Of a stretch of DNA of 64,000 bases, positions 26,683-35,975 are shown piece by piece. The position numbers and the translations under genes are program-made. The DNA comes from Saccharibacter floricola DSM 15669 (GTDB lineage: Bacteria > Pseudomonadota > Alphaproteobacteria > Acetobacterales > Acetobacteraceae). Under the pieces are notes generated by a model that did no database searches, was not told the DNA's origin, and saw only the letters and a list, made by a program, of their open reading frames with translations. The DNA lies in contig NZ_KB899334.1 in assembly GCF_000378165.1 (NCBI RefSeq), forward strand, positions 124,001 to 188,000. The letters run 5' to 3'. How positions within the stretch are numbered: position 1 is the stretch's first letter; each line of letters begins with the position of its first letter.

Positions 26683-28140
26683 TTAAGGGGTAAAGGATGT
26701 TTTTGTCAGCCCATCGGTCACCTTGGGAGCCACCCTTCCTTGCACCGGAGCGGGCAAAGCCTGCACGGGCGCATTTACTTGGAAATGTCGCGACGGAGGG
26801 ATGACAAGCTGTCCTCCACCTCCTGGAAGAATCTGATAAATCCCAAGATCACGCAGCACACGCCCATCAGCTTTTAACCGGAACACACCATTCACGCCCA
26901 TAAAGCCATCTGGACGCGTCAAACTCGCTGTATCCAACGCATTCTGACGGGTTAATGCTGCAGCTAATGCAACCGAATCATAGGCAAAGTCCGTCACAGG
27001 TGACGGCGCATGTTGATACACCGCTTGATAACGCTGCACATAACCACTTCTCTGTTTCGGATCGAATGCTACGTACCAAGCTCCTCGTAATTCTCCTAGC
27101 TTCCCGTCAAATGAACGCCAGAGCATAGGCCCTAAAATACGCACGGCTGATAGCGAATCGATTTGGTCATTTTTAAGAGACGTAATCACACGTGCCAAAT
27201 TCAGGCCCGTATCTCCCAACAATAAAGCATCAAAAGGAGGCGGTGCAATCACTCCCCCTCCGTTCGCCGGCGCCACTCCTCCAGGAGTCGTCGGTGACAC
27301 AGTTCCATCATTCGTCGAATCGGGAACGGGATTGATTGCTGAGGGCTGGTTATCATCTGCACTATTAGAAGAAGTATATGTTTGCTGAGGCGCTCTGCGC
27401 GCTGAAATGGCCGATAGATCTGCCATTTTTGTTGCAATATCCTCAGGCTGATCAGTATGGAAAACAATCTTAGGAGGTTCCAAATTGGCCTCCTGACAGG
27501 CTGCGGCAAGCCCCTCTCCCATCGCATGCCCCAATGCTGTATCGGGAAGGAAGGCAGCAAAATGTTTGCGTCCATCAGCAATCGACGCATCTACAAGGCG
27601 ATGCACCTGTTGCTCTGGTGTTAGACCCATCGTCCATACACCCGGACGGGCTTGCTGCACGTCACTCGTAAACGCCAATTCAGGCACATGAGCAGGCTGG
27701 ACAATGTCTGCAACCTGGGCCGTTTCTCCTGCCGTAAGAGGCCCTGTCACGATACGATCTTTTGCGGCCAACGCGGCTTGGGCGGCTTTAATGGCTCCAC
27801 CGGGCTGAGCGCTATCAAAAATATCAAGCCCAGGCTTTTGTCCTTCAGGCAGCGCCAGACGCGCCGCTTCCCGCATGCGTAATCCAATCGCGGCCCTTGG
27901 CCCCGTTAATGGAAGGATCAGGCCAATCCGTTGCTCACCTGTGGAAGTCTGGTTTTGGTTATTCATCGAGATAGGAGACTGAGAAAATGGCTTCTCATGC
28001 TCACCTGAACACGCATTTAATGTCATCAAAACACCGGCCATCAGGGCCAGTTTCCAATTCTGCCCCTTGCCGTGTGATCGTCTATCACGGCAATAAGGAG
28101 CAGAGCGGCTCACCGAGGATACCGATGTCTGAAAAACCAT
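26683..28140 (-). CDS. LpoA-like penicillin-binding protein activator lipoprotein
   Basis: 485-residue predicted outer-membrane lipoprotein with a periplasmic-binding-protein (type 1) fold, of the family that contains E. coli LpoA, activator of PBP1A. Lipobox MTLNAC puts the acylated cysteine at C44 after an unusually long, basic n-region (RDRRSHGKGQNWK). RIGLILPLTGPRAAIGLRM opens the binding domain. A proline/serine/glycine-rich insert (~255-300) interrupts the fold. E. coli LpoA has a TPR domain first, which is absent here, so the function is by analogy. Start ATG 28140 lies inside the divergent rsmI gene; a later start would shorten the n-region. Confidence 0.82.
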   Translation of the reverse strand: MVFQTSVSSVSRSAPYCRDRRSHGKGQNWKLALMAGVLMTLNACSGEHEKPFSQSPISMNNQNQTSTGEQRIGLILPLTGPRAAIGLRMREAARLALPEGQKPGLDIFDSAQPGGAIKAAQAALAAKDRIVTGPLTAGETAQVADIVQPAHVPELAFTSDVQQARPGVWTMGLTPEQQVHRLVDASIADGRKHFAAFLPDTALGHAMGEGLAAACQEANLEPPKIVFHTDQPEDIATKMADLSAISARRAPQQTYTSSNSADDNQPSAINPVPDSTNDGTVSPTTPGGVAPANGGGVIAPPPFDALLLGDTGLNLARVITSLKNDQIDSLSAVRILGPMLWRSFDGKLGELRGAWYVAFDPKQRSGYVQRYQAVYQHAPSPVTDFAYDSVALAAALTRQNALDTASLTRPDGFMGVNGVFRLKADGRVLRDLGIYQILPGGGGQLVIPPSRHFQVNAPVQALPAPVQGRVAPKVTDGLTKTSFTP

Positions 28141-29006
28141 ATAATACTCCTAGAAATGAACACTCTTCTTGCGGACAACTTATGTTAGTCGCAACGCCTA
28201 TTGGCAATCTTGCTGATATATCGGCGCGCGCTTTAGATAGTTTACGAGAAGCTGATGCAATTTTGTGTGAAGATACACGCGTTACAACGAAACTTATCCG
28301 CCATTATGGTATTACCAATACACTGATTCCGGTTCATGACCATAATGAGCAAGACAGAATCCCTTCTCTTATAGCGCGTTTACATAATGGAGAACGGCTC
28401 GCTTTTGTCTCAGATGCAGGCACACCCATTGTCTCAGACCCCGGCTATCGCCTTGTGCGAGCAGCCCTGCAAGCTGGCCTAGCCGTTACGTCCCTTCCGG
28501 GTGCCAATGCGGCCATCACAGCACTGACACTTTCTGGCCTACCTCCGATTCCCTTTATGTTCCTTGGGTTTCCCGCACGAGGGGAAGCACGCAAGCATCA
28601 TTTTGCGTCCCTCCGTGCACAGGAGCAAGCTGGACTGGCCGCAACACTGGTTTGGTACGAATCGCCTCATCGCTTATGCGACACACTCGACACCTTAAAA
28701 GATGTTTTCGGTGAAAAACGCGAGGCGGCCGTTGGGCGTGAACTCTCTAAACGCTTTGAAGAAATGGTTCGTGGATCTCTTGCTGAGGTCGCTGCCCACT
28801 TCCGCCAAAACGCTCCTCGCGGAGAGATTACGCTCTTACTTGGCCCCCCACCCGCTGATGACACGGGCGCGCAAGACCTCGATCAGGCGCTCACAGAAGC
28901 TTTGCGTACTCATTCCGTCAAAGACGCAGCAACCCTTGTCGCAGGAATGGTCAACCTTCCTAAGCGCACAGTCTATAGCCGCGCCCTCGAACTTTCACGT
29001 AAGTAA
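28125..29006 (+). CDS. rsmI: 16S rRNA (cytidine1402-2'-O)-methyltransferase
   Basis: 293-residue SAM-dependent methyltransferase of the tetrapyrrole-methylase fold, modifying C1402 in the ribosomal P site. The start of the domain LVATPIGNLADISARAL, then ILCEDTRVTTKLI, FVSDAGTPIVSDPGYRL and SLPGANAAITALTLSGL are the diagnostic blocks. ATG 28125 is supported by GAGGAT just upstream and overlaps the divergent LpoA-like start by 16 bases. ATG 28182 would drop the non-conserved first 19 residues. The frame upstream to 27987 is not part of the protein. It ends four bases from the convergent lolA gene. Confidence 0.95.
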   Translation: MSEKPYNTPRNEHSSCGQLMLVATPIGNLADISARALDSLREADAILCEDTRVTTKLIRHYGITNTLIPVHDHNEQDRIPSLIARLHNGERLAFVSDAGTPIVSDPGYRLVRAALQAGLAVTSLPGANAAITALTLSGLPPIPFMFLGFPARGEARKHHFASLRAQEQAGLAATLVWYESPHRLCDTLDTLKDVFGEKREAAVGRELSKRFEEMVRGSLAEVAAHFRQNAPRGEITLLLGPPPADDTGAQDLDQALTEALRTHSVKDAATLVAGMVNLPKRTVYSRALELSRK

Positions 29007-29010
29007 GAGG

Positions 29011-29631
29011 TTATTCATCGTCCTTAGGCAGAGCAAACTCCTTGGCATCAACCGGGACACCCGTCTGCACCTCTGAGAGATGGATGCGCGTCTGTCGCCC
29101 TTGTGCATCCACAACGTTCCAGCCCTGTAGCGCAAGAGGATGAGCTGTAAAGAATAAGGTTAGCTCTCCTTCGCTGGGGCTTTCCGTTCTCACCACATGC
29201 AGCTCAATCTGCCCTTTTTGTTGATGATATCCTGTGATTGTCACATCACCCGAAAAATGCGGATGAGGACGCAGTAACAACCCTAGCGGAGTACGATCCA
29301 AAGGCATGGTCGTCACTTGGTCAATGCTAGTATCTTGGAAGACCATCCGTCCTTCATTAGCAACAACGGATAAAGGACTCGGGGCGTCATAGGTAAAGCG
29401 CATCCGTCCCGGGCGCGCCACAAGCACAGTCCCGTGGCTTGTCTGCCCATCGGCAGAACTCACCTGCTCAAAGCGCGCTTGAAAACTCTCTGTCTGAGAG
29501 AGCGTGTCTTCAATATGATGAACGATCGTTTGCTGCGGGGCCGTCAAAGCGACTTCAGCGTGAGCTTGTGGCACCATAAGAGCACCACTTGAAAAGCTCA
29601 ATGCAGACGCTAAGAACACACGTTTCATCAT
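29011..29631 (-). CDS. lolA: LolA, periplasmic lipoprotein carrier
   Basis: 206-residue periplasmic chaperone that moves lipoproteins from LolCDE to the outer membrane. Signal peptide 1-25 (MMKRVFLASALSFSS... AHA). The open β-barrel of the LolA family is seen in SFQARFEQVSSADGQTSHGTV, RPGRMRFTYDAP and FQDTSIDQVTTMPLDRTPLGLLL. It could also be named an outer-membrane carrier-like protein. Two adjacent ATGs (29631, 29628) follow an AGGGA site that sits in the loop of a small hairpin (29635-29654). gshA is 72 bases upstream on the same strand. Confidence 0.9.
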   Translation of the reverse strand: MMKRVFLASALSFSSGALMVPQAHAEVALTAPQQTIVHHIEDTLSQTESFQARFEQVSSADGQTSHGTVLVARPGRMRFTYDAPSPLSVVANEGRMVFQDTSIDQVTTMPLDRTPLGLLLRPHPHFSGDVTITGYHQQKGQIELHVVRTESPSEGELTLFFTAHPLALQGWNVVDAQGRQTRIHLSEVQTGVPVDAKEFALPKDDE

Positions 29632-29634
29632 ATG

Positions 29635-29654
29635 ATCATTTCCCTACAAATGAT
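29635..29654 (-). promoter_or_regulatory. Hairpin presenting the lolA ribosome site
   Basis: On the minus strand ATCATTT and AAATGAT form a 7-bp AT-rich stem whose six-base loop GTAGGG holds the Shine-Dalgarno core of lolA, a few bases before the start. Stem stability is low, so an effect would be temperature- or context-dependent at most. Confidence 0.25.
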
Positions 29655-29703
29655 AAGCACTTAAAGAAGAGCCAACCGCATTGCCGGCTTTCTTCTCATC
29701 CTA

Positions 29704-31086
29704 TTAGATCTGCGCCTCTTTAAAGATAGGCCGAACATCACCCTGCCACGCCGTTTGATAACGATTCAGCCAATGCTCCGCTTGCGTTGGCGCCCCGTCT
29801 GCTATGGCATGAAGTGGTGCTAAGAGCGACTGCTCATCCAACTGACGCGCGACCAAACCCTGCTCAGCCAAAGCCAAAACACGCCGTGCCAAGGCCCGCA
29901 ACCCGCCAGAAGGGAATGGTGCATCCATCGCTAATCGCGCGGCATCAGTCCGTAAGTTATGATACACATCCCAAGGCTGTTCACGCACCAAGGCCTCAGC
30001 AGCCTCTAATGTCGCAGAATCATACAACAAACCGACCCAAAACGCGGACTGTGCCACCATCATATCGGGTCGTCCCGCATCAGCTCCACGCATCTCCAAA
30101 AACTGCTTTAATCTCACATCTGGAAAAGCCGTCGTTAGATGGTCTTCAAAATCCCCAACCGTTGGCGTCAGTCCTGCGAGAGGGGCCTGCGGCTCTCCTG
30201 CAAGCCAACGACGGAACGAACAACCCGCCACGTCGATATTCCGCCCATCACGTTGAACAAAATACATCGGCACATCGAGCAACCAATCAACATAGCGCTC
30301 AAATCCGAACCCTTCCTCAAAGAAGAGAGGCGGCTGGCCACTACGCTGATTGTCTGTATCCAACCATGTCCGACCACGATTAGAGAGCCACCCCGTCGGC
30401 TTCCCTTCAATGAACGGTGAATTCGCCATAAGAGCAGTAATAAGAGGCTGCAACGCTAAAGAGACACGCATCTTACGTGCCATGTCGGCTTCATTGCTAA
30501 AATCCAGATTAACTTGAACGGTGCATGTGCGTTGCATCATGTCTAAGCCACGTTGCCCCACTTTCGGCATATACCGACGCATAATCGCATAACGGCTTTT
30601 AGGCATCCATGGCAGCTCAGCACGTGACCATAAAGGCTGAAAACCCAACGGGGCAAAACCTAAACCAAGCTGCTCCATCGGTTCTCTCAACGCAGTGAAA
30701 TGATCCATCATTTCACACTGGGTATCATGCACTGTTTTTAAAGGCGCACCAGAGAGTTCAAATTGACCTGCAGGCTCCAGCGAAACCGACGCGCCCTTAT
30801 GCGCCTCTACGCCCTTCAAACCAATAAGAGCATCGCCATCATAAATAGGCTGCCAAGGCCCTGCCGCTAAGTTTTCCAGCAGAGCCTGAATACCTTTGGG
30901 GGTATAGGGAGGAGCCGAAAAAGCAGGACGTCCCTCACCAGCATCGTCAGGCTGCACAAAACCAAACTTTTCATGCTCCGTTCCGATGCGCCAATCCTGC
31001 TTGGGTTTACAGCCTTGCGCCAGGACTTCAACAAGTTGAGCGCGATGATCAATCGGTGTCGTGTCGTTCTGGCCAGGATTGGACAT
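29704..31086 (-). CDS. gshA: Glutamate-cysteine ligase, plant/alphaproteobacterial type
   Basis: 460-residue ATP-dependent ligase for the first step of glutathione synthesis. It belongs to the class shared by plants and alphaproteobacteria, not the E. coli class. Seen: RIGTEHEKFGFV, the substrate region SLEPAGQFELSGAPL, LGFQPLW, MPKSRYAIMRRYM and MMQRTCTVQVNLDFSNEAD (with a conserved Cys). ATG 31086 is taken as the conserved start. It lies 174 bases downstream of rsmE, a pairing common in alphaproteobacteria; the second enzyme, gshB, is not in the window. Confidence 0.95.
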   Translation of the reverse strand: MSNPGQNDTTPIDHRAQLVEVLAQGCKPKQDWRIGTEHEKFGFVQPDDAGEGRPAFSAPPYTPKGIQALLENLAAGPWQPIYDGDALIGLKGVEAHKGASVSLEPAGQFELSGAPLKTVHDTQCEMMDHFTALREPMEQLGLGFAPLGFQPLWSRAELPWMPKSRYAIMRRYMPKVGQRGLDMMQRTCTVQVNLDFSNEADMARKMRVSLALQPLITALMANSPFIEGKPTGWLSNRGRTWLDTDNQRSGQPPLFFEEGFGFERYVDWLLDVPMYFVQRDGRNIDVAGCSFRRWLAGEPQAPLAGLTPTVGDFEDHLTTAFPDVRLKQFLEMRGADAGRPDMMVAQSAFWVGLLYDSATLEAAEALVREQPWDVYHNLRTDAARLAMDAPFPSGGLRALARRVLALAEQGLVARQLDEQSLLAPLHAIADGAPTQAEHWLNRYQTAWQGDVRPIFKEAQI

Positions 31087-31260
31087 TCTTTATGCAACCT
31101 TAAATAGCGTAACGTGGTGAGCTGAGATTCACATGACAGCTCTTTGTTCGACCGAGGCCAAACTATCTCATACGGCCTTATCAGCTTCGTTTGTGTAATC
31201 CTATACCCCTATCGCTCATTTAACGCTGATAGAAGCCAGAATAAACCAAACAACACTTAT

Positions 31261-31995
31261 TTAGTGTGCCGCCCCCCGACGTCTGACGTCAAGCTGAGAA
31301 AGTCCTGCACAAACAGCTGTTTCGGCACGTAACACGAGAGCACCAAGGGAAAAACATCGTACCGCTTCGTGCGTTGTAAGGCGACGTATCTCTTCCTCAG
31401 AAAAGCCTCCCTCTGGGCCAATGAGTAAGGCTTCACTATCGCTAGAGGCGAGCCCTTCCCCCTCTCGTTCCAGCGCAACGGAGAGTGGACGTCTCGCCGG
31501 CCAACGTGCGAGAAGAGCCGCTAACGGCTCCATCGGCACAATATCGGGCACGTCTAAACGCTCACATTGTTCGGCAGCTTCCTGCGCGATGAGGGATAAT
31601 CGCTCATAATTAAGACGGTGCGTGTTAGTTCTAGCCGTCACAATAGGACGAAAACGCGTTACACCAAGCTCCGTTCCCATCCGAATGACAAGCTCTGTCG
31701 CATCACGCTTAAGTGGGGAAAACAGCAGCTCAACCCCATCCGTTTCTTGCTGTAGCCGTTCCTGCGTCAAAAGGCGCACTACTCCGCTATGACGTTTTAG
31801 CTCCTTGATCTGAGCAGACCATTCCCCATCCCGGCCATTAAAGAGCCTTACCAGATGGTCAGGCTGAAGACGCATCACTTTACCCAGATAGTGCGCTTGC
31901 CCACCGGTGAGAGAAACATCATGGCCTTCCTGCCAAGCGGGGCCATCTGCAACACAATAAAGACGAGGATCCATACGAGTCATACGTTGAGGCAT
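31261..31995 (-). CDS. rsmE: 16S rRNA (uracil1498-N3)-methyltransferase
   Basis: 244-residue SPOUT methyltransferase, dimeric, modifying U1498 of 16S rRNA. The N-terminal PUA-like domain includes AHYLGKVMRLQPDHLVRLFNG; the knotted SAM site is LLIGPEGGFSEEE (~189-201), followed by SLGALVLRAETAVCAGL. Possible starts are at 31995, 31983 and 31974; the first is used. It is divergent from ubiA across 91 bases. Downstream gap 31087-31260 to gshA shows no gene or convincing element. Confidence 0.95.
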   Translation of the reverse strand: MPQRMTRMDPRLYCVADGPAWQEGHDVSLTGGQAHYLGKVMRLQPDHLVRLFNGRDGEWSAQIKELKRHSGVVRLLTQERLQQETDGVELLFSPLKRDATELVIRMGTELGVTRFRPIVTARTNTHRLNYERLSLIAQEAAEQCERLDVPDIVPMEPLAALLARWPARRPLSVALEREGEGLASSDSEALLIGPEGGFSEEEIRRLTTHEAVRCFSLGALVLRAETAVCAGLSQLDVRRRGAAH

Positions 31996-32086
31996 ACCGC
32001 CTTCCCCGCTGTGAGGCCAGCCTCTTCTGGTAAGAACGTTACCTCTTTGCGTTGACGCGCCGCTTATTCTGACAGATGACGTAAGA

Positions 32087-33004
32087 ATGCCTGATCATTC
32101 TTCCCATACTGATATACGTCGTGACGGCTTGATCGCACATCTTGCTGAACCATGGCAGTCTTACGCTCTTCTCGCCCGGCTTGATCGTCCCGTTGGGAGC
32201 TGGTTACTTTTTCTCCCCGGTGTGTTCGGCATTTTTCTGCCAGCAGAAGGGGCCTCTCTTAAAATACGTTTCTTCTACACGGCACTCTTTGCCATAGGCT
32301 CCGTTGCCATGCGCTCTGCAGGTTGCGTCGTGAATGACATCTGGGATCGTGATATTGACCGCCATGTATCACGCACAGCTGGTCGCCCCCTTGCGAGCGG
32401 AGCTTTGACCCTCCGTCAGGCCTTGTCCCTTCTCACATGCCTTTTACTCATTGGGCTTGCGGTTTTACTCGCTCTACCACCAATATGTTGGGCCTTAGCA
32501 CCGATTGCCCTGCTCCTCGTTGCCCTCTATCCCGCTGCTAAACGCGTCACCTGGTGGCCTCAACTGGTTATGGGCTTTACGTTCGGATTCGGAGCGCCAA
32601 TGGGCTATGTCGCCAGCCACGGTACGTTTGATTCTCGCGGCTGGGCCCTCTACATGGGCGTCGTGATGTGGCAGCTTGGCTTTGACACAATTTATGGCTT
32701 CCAAGATATGGAGGACGATGCACGAATCGGTGTTAAATCGACCTCACAACGTATGTTGACTATGGCTAAACCATTTATATGTGGTTGCTATATCCTCACA
32801 CTCATTCTCTTTGGCTGGAGCGCCTCCGCTGCATCTCTCAGCCCTTATTTCTGGATTGGCTTTGCCCCTGCTGCTCTCTGGCTGCTCTATCAAGGCATCA
32901 CGCTAGAGCCACACGATGCACCAGCCTGCCTAAAAGACTTCCGACAAAATATCCCCATCGGCATTCTTTTAGCGATCGGCTTTATCATGGGGCGTCTCAT
33001 ATAA
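32087..33004 (+). CDS. ubiA: 4-hydroxybenzoate polyprenyltransferase
   Basis: 305-residue integral membrane prenyltransferase with about eight or nine helices. It attaches the polyprenyl chain to 4-hydroxybenzoate in ubiquinone synthesis. The first aspartate motif is NDIWDRDID (84-92) with SRTAGRPLASG after it; the second is DTIYGFQDMEDDARIG. The prenyl donor would come from the synthase at 15.5 kb, and the quinone is the electron acceptor of SldBA. ATG 32087 follows a modest ribosome site. The 3' end of the gene encodes one arm of a 12-bp hairpin. Confidence 0.95.
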   Translation: MPDHSSHTDIRRDGLIAHLAEPWQSYALLARLDRPVGSWLLFLPGVFGIFLPAEGASLKIRFFYTALFAIGSVAMRSAGCVVNDIWDRDIDRHVSRTAGRPLASGALTLRQALSLLTCLLLIGLAVLLALPPICWALAPIALLLVALYPAAKRVTWWPQLVMGFTFGFGAPMGYVASHGTFDSRGWALYMGVVMWQLGFDTIYGFQDMEDDARIGVKSTSQRMLTMAKPFICGCYILTLILFGWSASAASLSPYFWIGFAPAALWLLYQGITLEPHDAPACLKDFRQNIPIGILLAIGFIMGRLI

Positions 33005-33018
33005 AAACGCCCCATGAT
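32984..33018. terminator. Perfect 12-bp inverted repeat at the ubiA 3' end
   Basis: ATCATGGGGCGT (32984-32995, coding for the last ubiA residues) is repeated inverted at 33007-33018 across an 11-base loop containing the stop. It lies between convergent ubiA and the MFS gene and is probably a shared transcript-end hairpin, though no T-tract follows on either strand. Confidence 0.55.
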
Positions 33019-33024
33019 CATTCC

Positions 33025-34428
33025 TTACGAAACCTTACTGACCTTAAACCAAGCGCGAGCAGCACTCAGCAGTGCGCCACTTGCTGCGACACAAGCCGCC
33101 GCGCCTAGGCAGATAAAGGCAGGATGAGGAAAAATCGTAAACAGACCCGCTACTAATAATGCACCCGTTGTTTGACCCGATAAACGTGAGACTGACAGCA
33201 TACCGCTCGCCCCCCCTTCACGTCCTGGAGGCGCTGTCACCATAATCGCGCGATTATTAGGCGGTTGAAACAGACCGAACCCCAAACCAGCCACTAGGGT
33301 GCGCCAAGCAATAGCGCTATTGCTCGCCTCTGGGGATAAAGTCCACAACAGAACAAACCCTATCGCCGTTACAAGCAACCCTAAAGACGACAGCATTGAG
33401 GCCGGGAAGCGGTCTGCCACACGTCCAACAATAAAGGACATAGACGCAACACCAATCGCCCAAGGAGCAATCAGCAAACCAACGGTCGCTGGGTTACGGT
33501 GGAAGGCTTCAGTAAGGGTAAAGGGCATCGCAACGATATAAAGGTTGGACGCTACAAAACCAGAAAATCCCACAAGGCAGGCAATGAGAAATGGCCCTCT
33601 TTTAAGAAGATCCAACGGCACAATCGGTTCGACATGATCTCTTTGCCAACGAAGCAATAAAGCCCAGCACACGATACTGCCGACTGTTAAGCCAATACCT
33701 GGCACAAAATCGCCATGCATCAAGCTATCTAAGCCAATTCCAGTCAGCGCAAAAGAAGCAACCGTCAGCAACGACCCTGGAATATCAACCTTCAACGCAC
33801 TCCGTGGCGTTTTGGGCAAAGCCATACTGGAAAGAATGAACGCTAACCCGCCTAGAGGTAAATTCACCCAGAAAATCCACGGCCATGACGAAACTGACAG
33901 AATGAAAGAACCAATCGTAGGGCCAAGCGCAACCCCTAAGCCAACGAAAAGACCATTAATCGCAATACCGCGCCCAAGGAGCTTATGTGGATAGATAAAG
34001 CGCACCAAGGCAATATTGACGCTCATAACGCAAGAACCACCAATACCCTGCAACGCACGTGCGAGCGTGATCTCCAGCATCGTATGAGACAGAGCGCAGG
34101 CAGCAGAAGCGACCAGGAACAATAAGATCCCTATCTGGCTCATACGCCCAAAACCAATACGCGCCCCCAAAGCAGCCAAGGGGAGCAGGCAGGATAAATT
34201 GGCGAGCTGATACGCGTTAACGACCCAAATCGCTTGAGAAGGGTCAGAATGGAGGTCTGTCGCAATACTCGGCAAGGCAACATTGGCAACAGAATAATCA
34301 AGAATGGATAAAAGCAGAGCCAGTAAGACAGCCGTCATCGCCTTAATACGCTGCGCTCCATAAAGCCCAGCATGGCGTTCCGGGTCGTATTCTCCTTCCA
34401 GACTAGGGTCTGCCTTACTGGCTACCAT
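33025..34428 (-). CDS. MFS transporter, DHA2 (drug:H+ antiporter, 14-helix) family
   Basis: 467-residue inner-membrane transporter. DHA2 features are the opening SILDYSVANVALPSIATDL, the WVVNAYQLA segment and motif C, GLGVALGPTIGSF. It probably exports drugs or other small compounds by proton antiport; substrate unknown. It starts six bases after the sugar porter gene ends, so the two transporters are co-transcribed, but their families are unrelated. The cytosolic N-terminus is charged. Confidence 0.9.
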   Translation of the reverse strand: MVASKADPSLEGEYDPERHAGLYGAQRIKAMTAVLLALLLSILDYSVANVALPSIATDLHSDPSQAIWVVNAYQLANLSCLLPLAALGARIGFGRMSQIGILLFLVASAACALSHTMLEITLARALQGIGGSCVMSVNIALVRFIYPHKLLGRGIAINGLFVGLGVALGPTIGSFILSVSSWPWIFWVNLPLGGLAFILSSMALPKTPRSALKVDIPGSLLTVASFALTGIGLDSLMHGDFVPGIGLTVGSIVCWALLLRWQRDHVEPIVPLDLLKRGPFLIACLVGFSGFVASNLYIVAMPFTLTEAFHRNPATVGLLIAPWAIGVASMSFIVGRVADRFPASMLSSLGLLVTAIGFVLLWTLSPEASNSAIAWRTLVAGLGFGLFQPPNNRAIMVTAPPGREGGASGMLSVSRLSGQTTGALLVAGLFTIFPHPAFICLGAAACVAASGALLSAARAWFKVSKVS

Positions 34429-34434
34429 GACAGA

Positions 34435-35850
34435 TTATTCTCCTAATTGACGCAGGGGCTTGCCTGCAAAAAGATTAGTCTCGATTTTTTCCAATGATGC
34501 GCCACGCGTTTCAGGCACAAACCCCAACGTGATCAAAAGAAAGACACCATTAAATGCGGCAAAGAGGACAAACGTCCAAGAGGCTCCGGCCGCGACCATT
34601 AAAAGCGGGAAAAGACTGGAAATAACCCAGTTCGCAGCCCAGTTCGTCACTGTTGAACAACCAATCCCGAAATCACGTCCGCGTGTTGGTTGCACCTCCG
34701 AGCACAAAGCCCAGACGAGCGGTCCTTCCCCAATGGCAAAGCCTGCAACAAAGAGCAAAATAAGACCGCAGAGCACGATAGCCGTCATGGTATCCTGATG
34801 GCCTAAGGCCAGAATCCCAGCGACCCCTAAAAGCGATACCGCCACAACAATGCAGCTTGTCAGCAGCAACGGACGCCGCCCCCAACGGTCAGCGAACATA
34901 ATCGCCACCGCTGTAAAGGCCATATTCGTCAAACCAACGAGCGTTGTCGCCCAGACCGACGCATTCGTGCCAAAATGAGCAGCTTGGAAAACCCGCGGCG
35001 CATAGTAAAGAAGCGCATTAATACCGCTTAATTGCTGCATAACCTGCAAGATAACGCCTAGGAATACAGAGCGTTTGAAGTTTCTATTGCTCCGAAAAAG
35101 GCCAAAACCAGAATCACTGTTTTTTGCTAGACGGCCTTGAATATCCTGTAATTCTGCTTCTGCAACTTCTTCATCAGACCGCAACACATGCAGCACTTTG
35201 CGTGCGCGATCATGCTCGCCCCGCATCATGAGCCAGCGCGGGCTATGGGGAAGAATGAGCACAACCAAAATAAATAAAATGGCTGGAACGGCCATAACAC
35301 CGAGCATCCAACGCCAATGCCCACCTGCTGAGAGAAGACTATCGGAGATAAAAGCGAGGAAAATCCCTAAAGCGACCATCAGCTGATAGAGAGAAATCAT
35401 CGCTCCACGAGCCGATTCAACGGTAATCTCAGAAATATACAACGGAGCAGCGAAAGCAGCGACCCCGACGGCAAGTCCCAAAAAAATACGCCCGATCACA
35501 AGCATGCTCACCCCAGGAGCAAGGGCGCATAATAACGTCCCAGCTAGGAAGAGGACACCTGCCCCAAACATGGCGCCTGTCCGCCCGAATGTCACCGAGA
35601 TACGCCCAGCAAACGCAGAGCCGAAGGCCGCTCCGGCCATCATGGAAGAGACAATCCAGCCCTGCATCGCAGTGCTCGCGTGGAAGTCAACCGCAATGAA
35701 AGGCAAAGCCCCCGCGACAACCCCTGTATCAAGACCAAACATCAGTCCTGATAGAGCCGCCAAAATTCCCAAAACAGTGGCACGCGCTGTACTTCTTTGT
35801 GCTGCTGCCTCTCCCTCATGACGGGGAGTTGTTGGCGTTACCCCTACCAT
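34435..35850 (-). CDS. MFS sugar porter (GalP/XylE-like)
   Basis: 471-residue, 12-helix sugar:H+ symporter family member. Diagnostic stretches are GLDTGVVAGALPFI, GRIFLGLAVGVAAFAAPLYISEI, SPRWLMMRGEHDRARKVL after helix 6, QQLSGINALLYYAPRVFQ in helix 7 and FVPETRGASLEKIE at the end. The QQLSGIN and PETRG motifs argue for hexose or pentose uptake. In an acetic acid bacterium this would supply sugar that escapes periplasmic oxidation (inference). ATG 35850 is downstream of der on the same strand with a 125-base gap that has only a weak CGGC/GCCG repeat. Confidence 0.92.
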   Translation of the reverse strand: MVGVTPTTPRHEGEAAAQRSTARATVLGILAALSGLMFGLDTGVVAGALPFIAVDFHASTAMQGWIVSSMMAGAAFGSAFAGRISVTFGRTGAMFGAGVLFLAGTLLCALAPGVSMLVIGRIFLGLAVGVAAFAAPLYISEITVESARGAMISLYQLMVALGIFLAFISDSLLSAGGHWRWMLGVMAVPAILFILVVLILPHSPRWLMMRGEHDRARKVLHVLRSDEEVAEAELQDIQGRLAKNSDSGFGLFRSNRNFKRSVFLGVILQVMQQLSGINALLYYAPRVFQAAHFGTNASVWATTLVGLTNMAFTAVAIMFADRWGRRPLLLTSCIVVAVSLLGVAGILALGHQDTMTAIVLCGLILLFVAGFAIGEGPLVWALCSEVQPTRGRDFGIGCSTVTNWAANWVISSLFPLLMVAAGASWTFVLFAAFNGVFLLITLGFVPETRGASLEKIETNLFAGKPLRQLGE

Positions 35851-35975
35851 ACTCTCTCTCTTTCCTTAGCAAGCTCTCCCCCGTATCATTTTATACAGAG
35901 CTTGCTATCACGGCATTTAGGGCCGGAAGACATCTCCCGACCCGTATCTACCTTCTTCATCCATACTTCCTGCAG

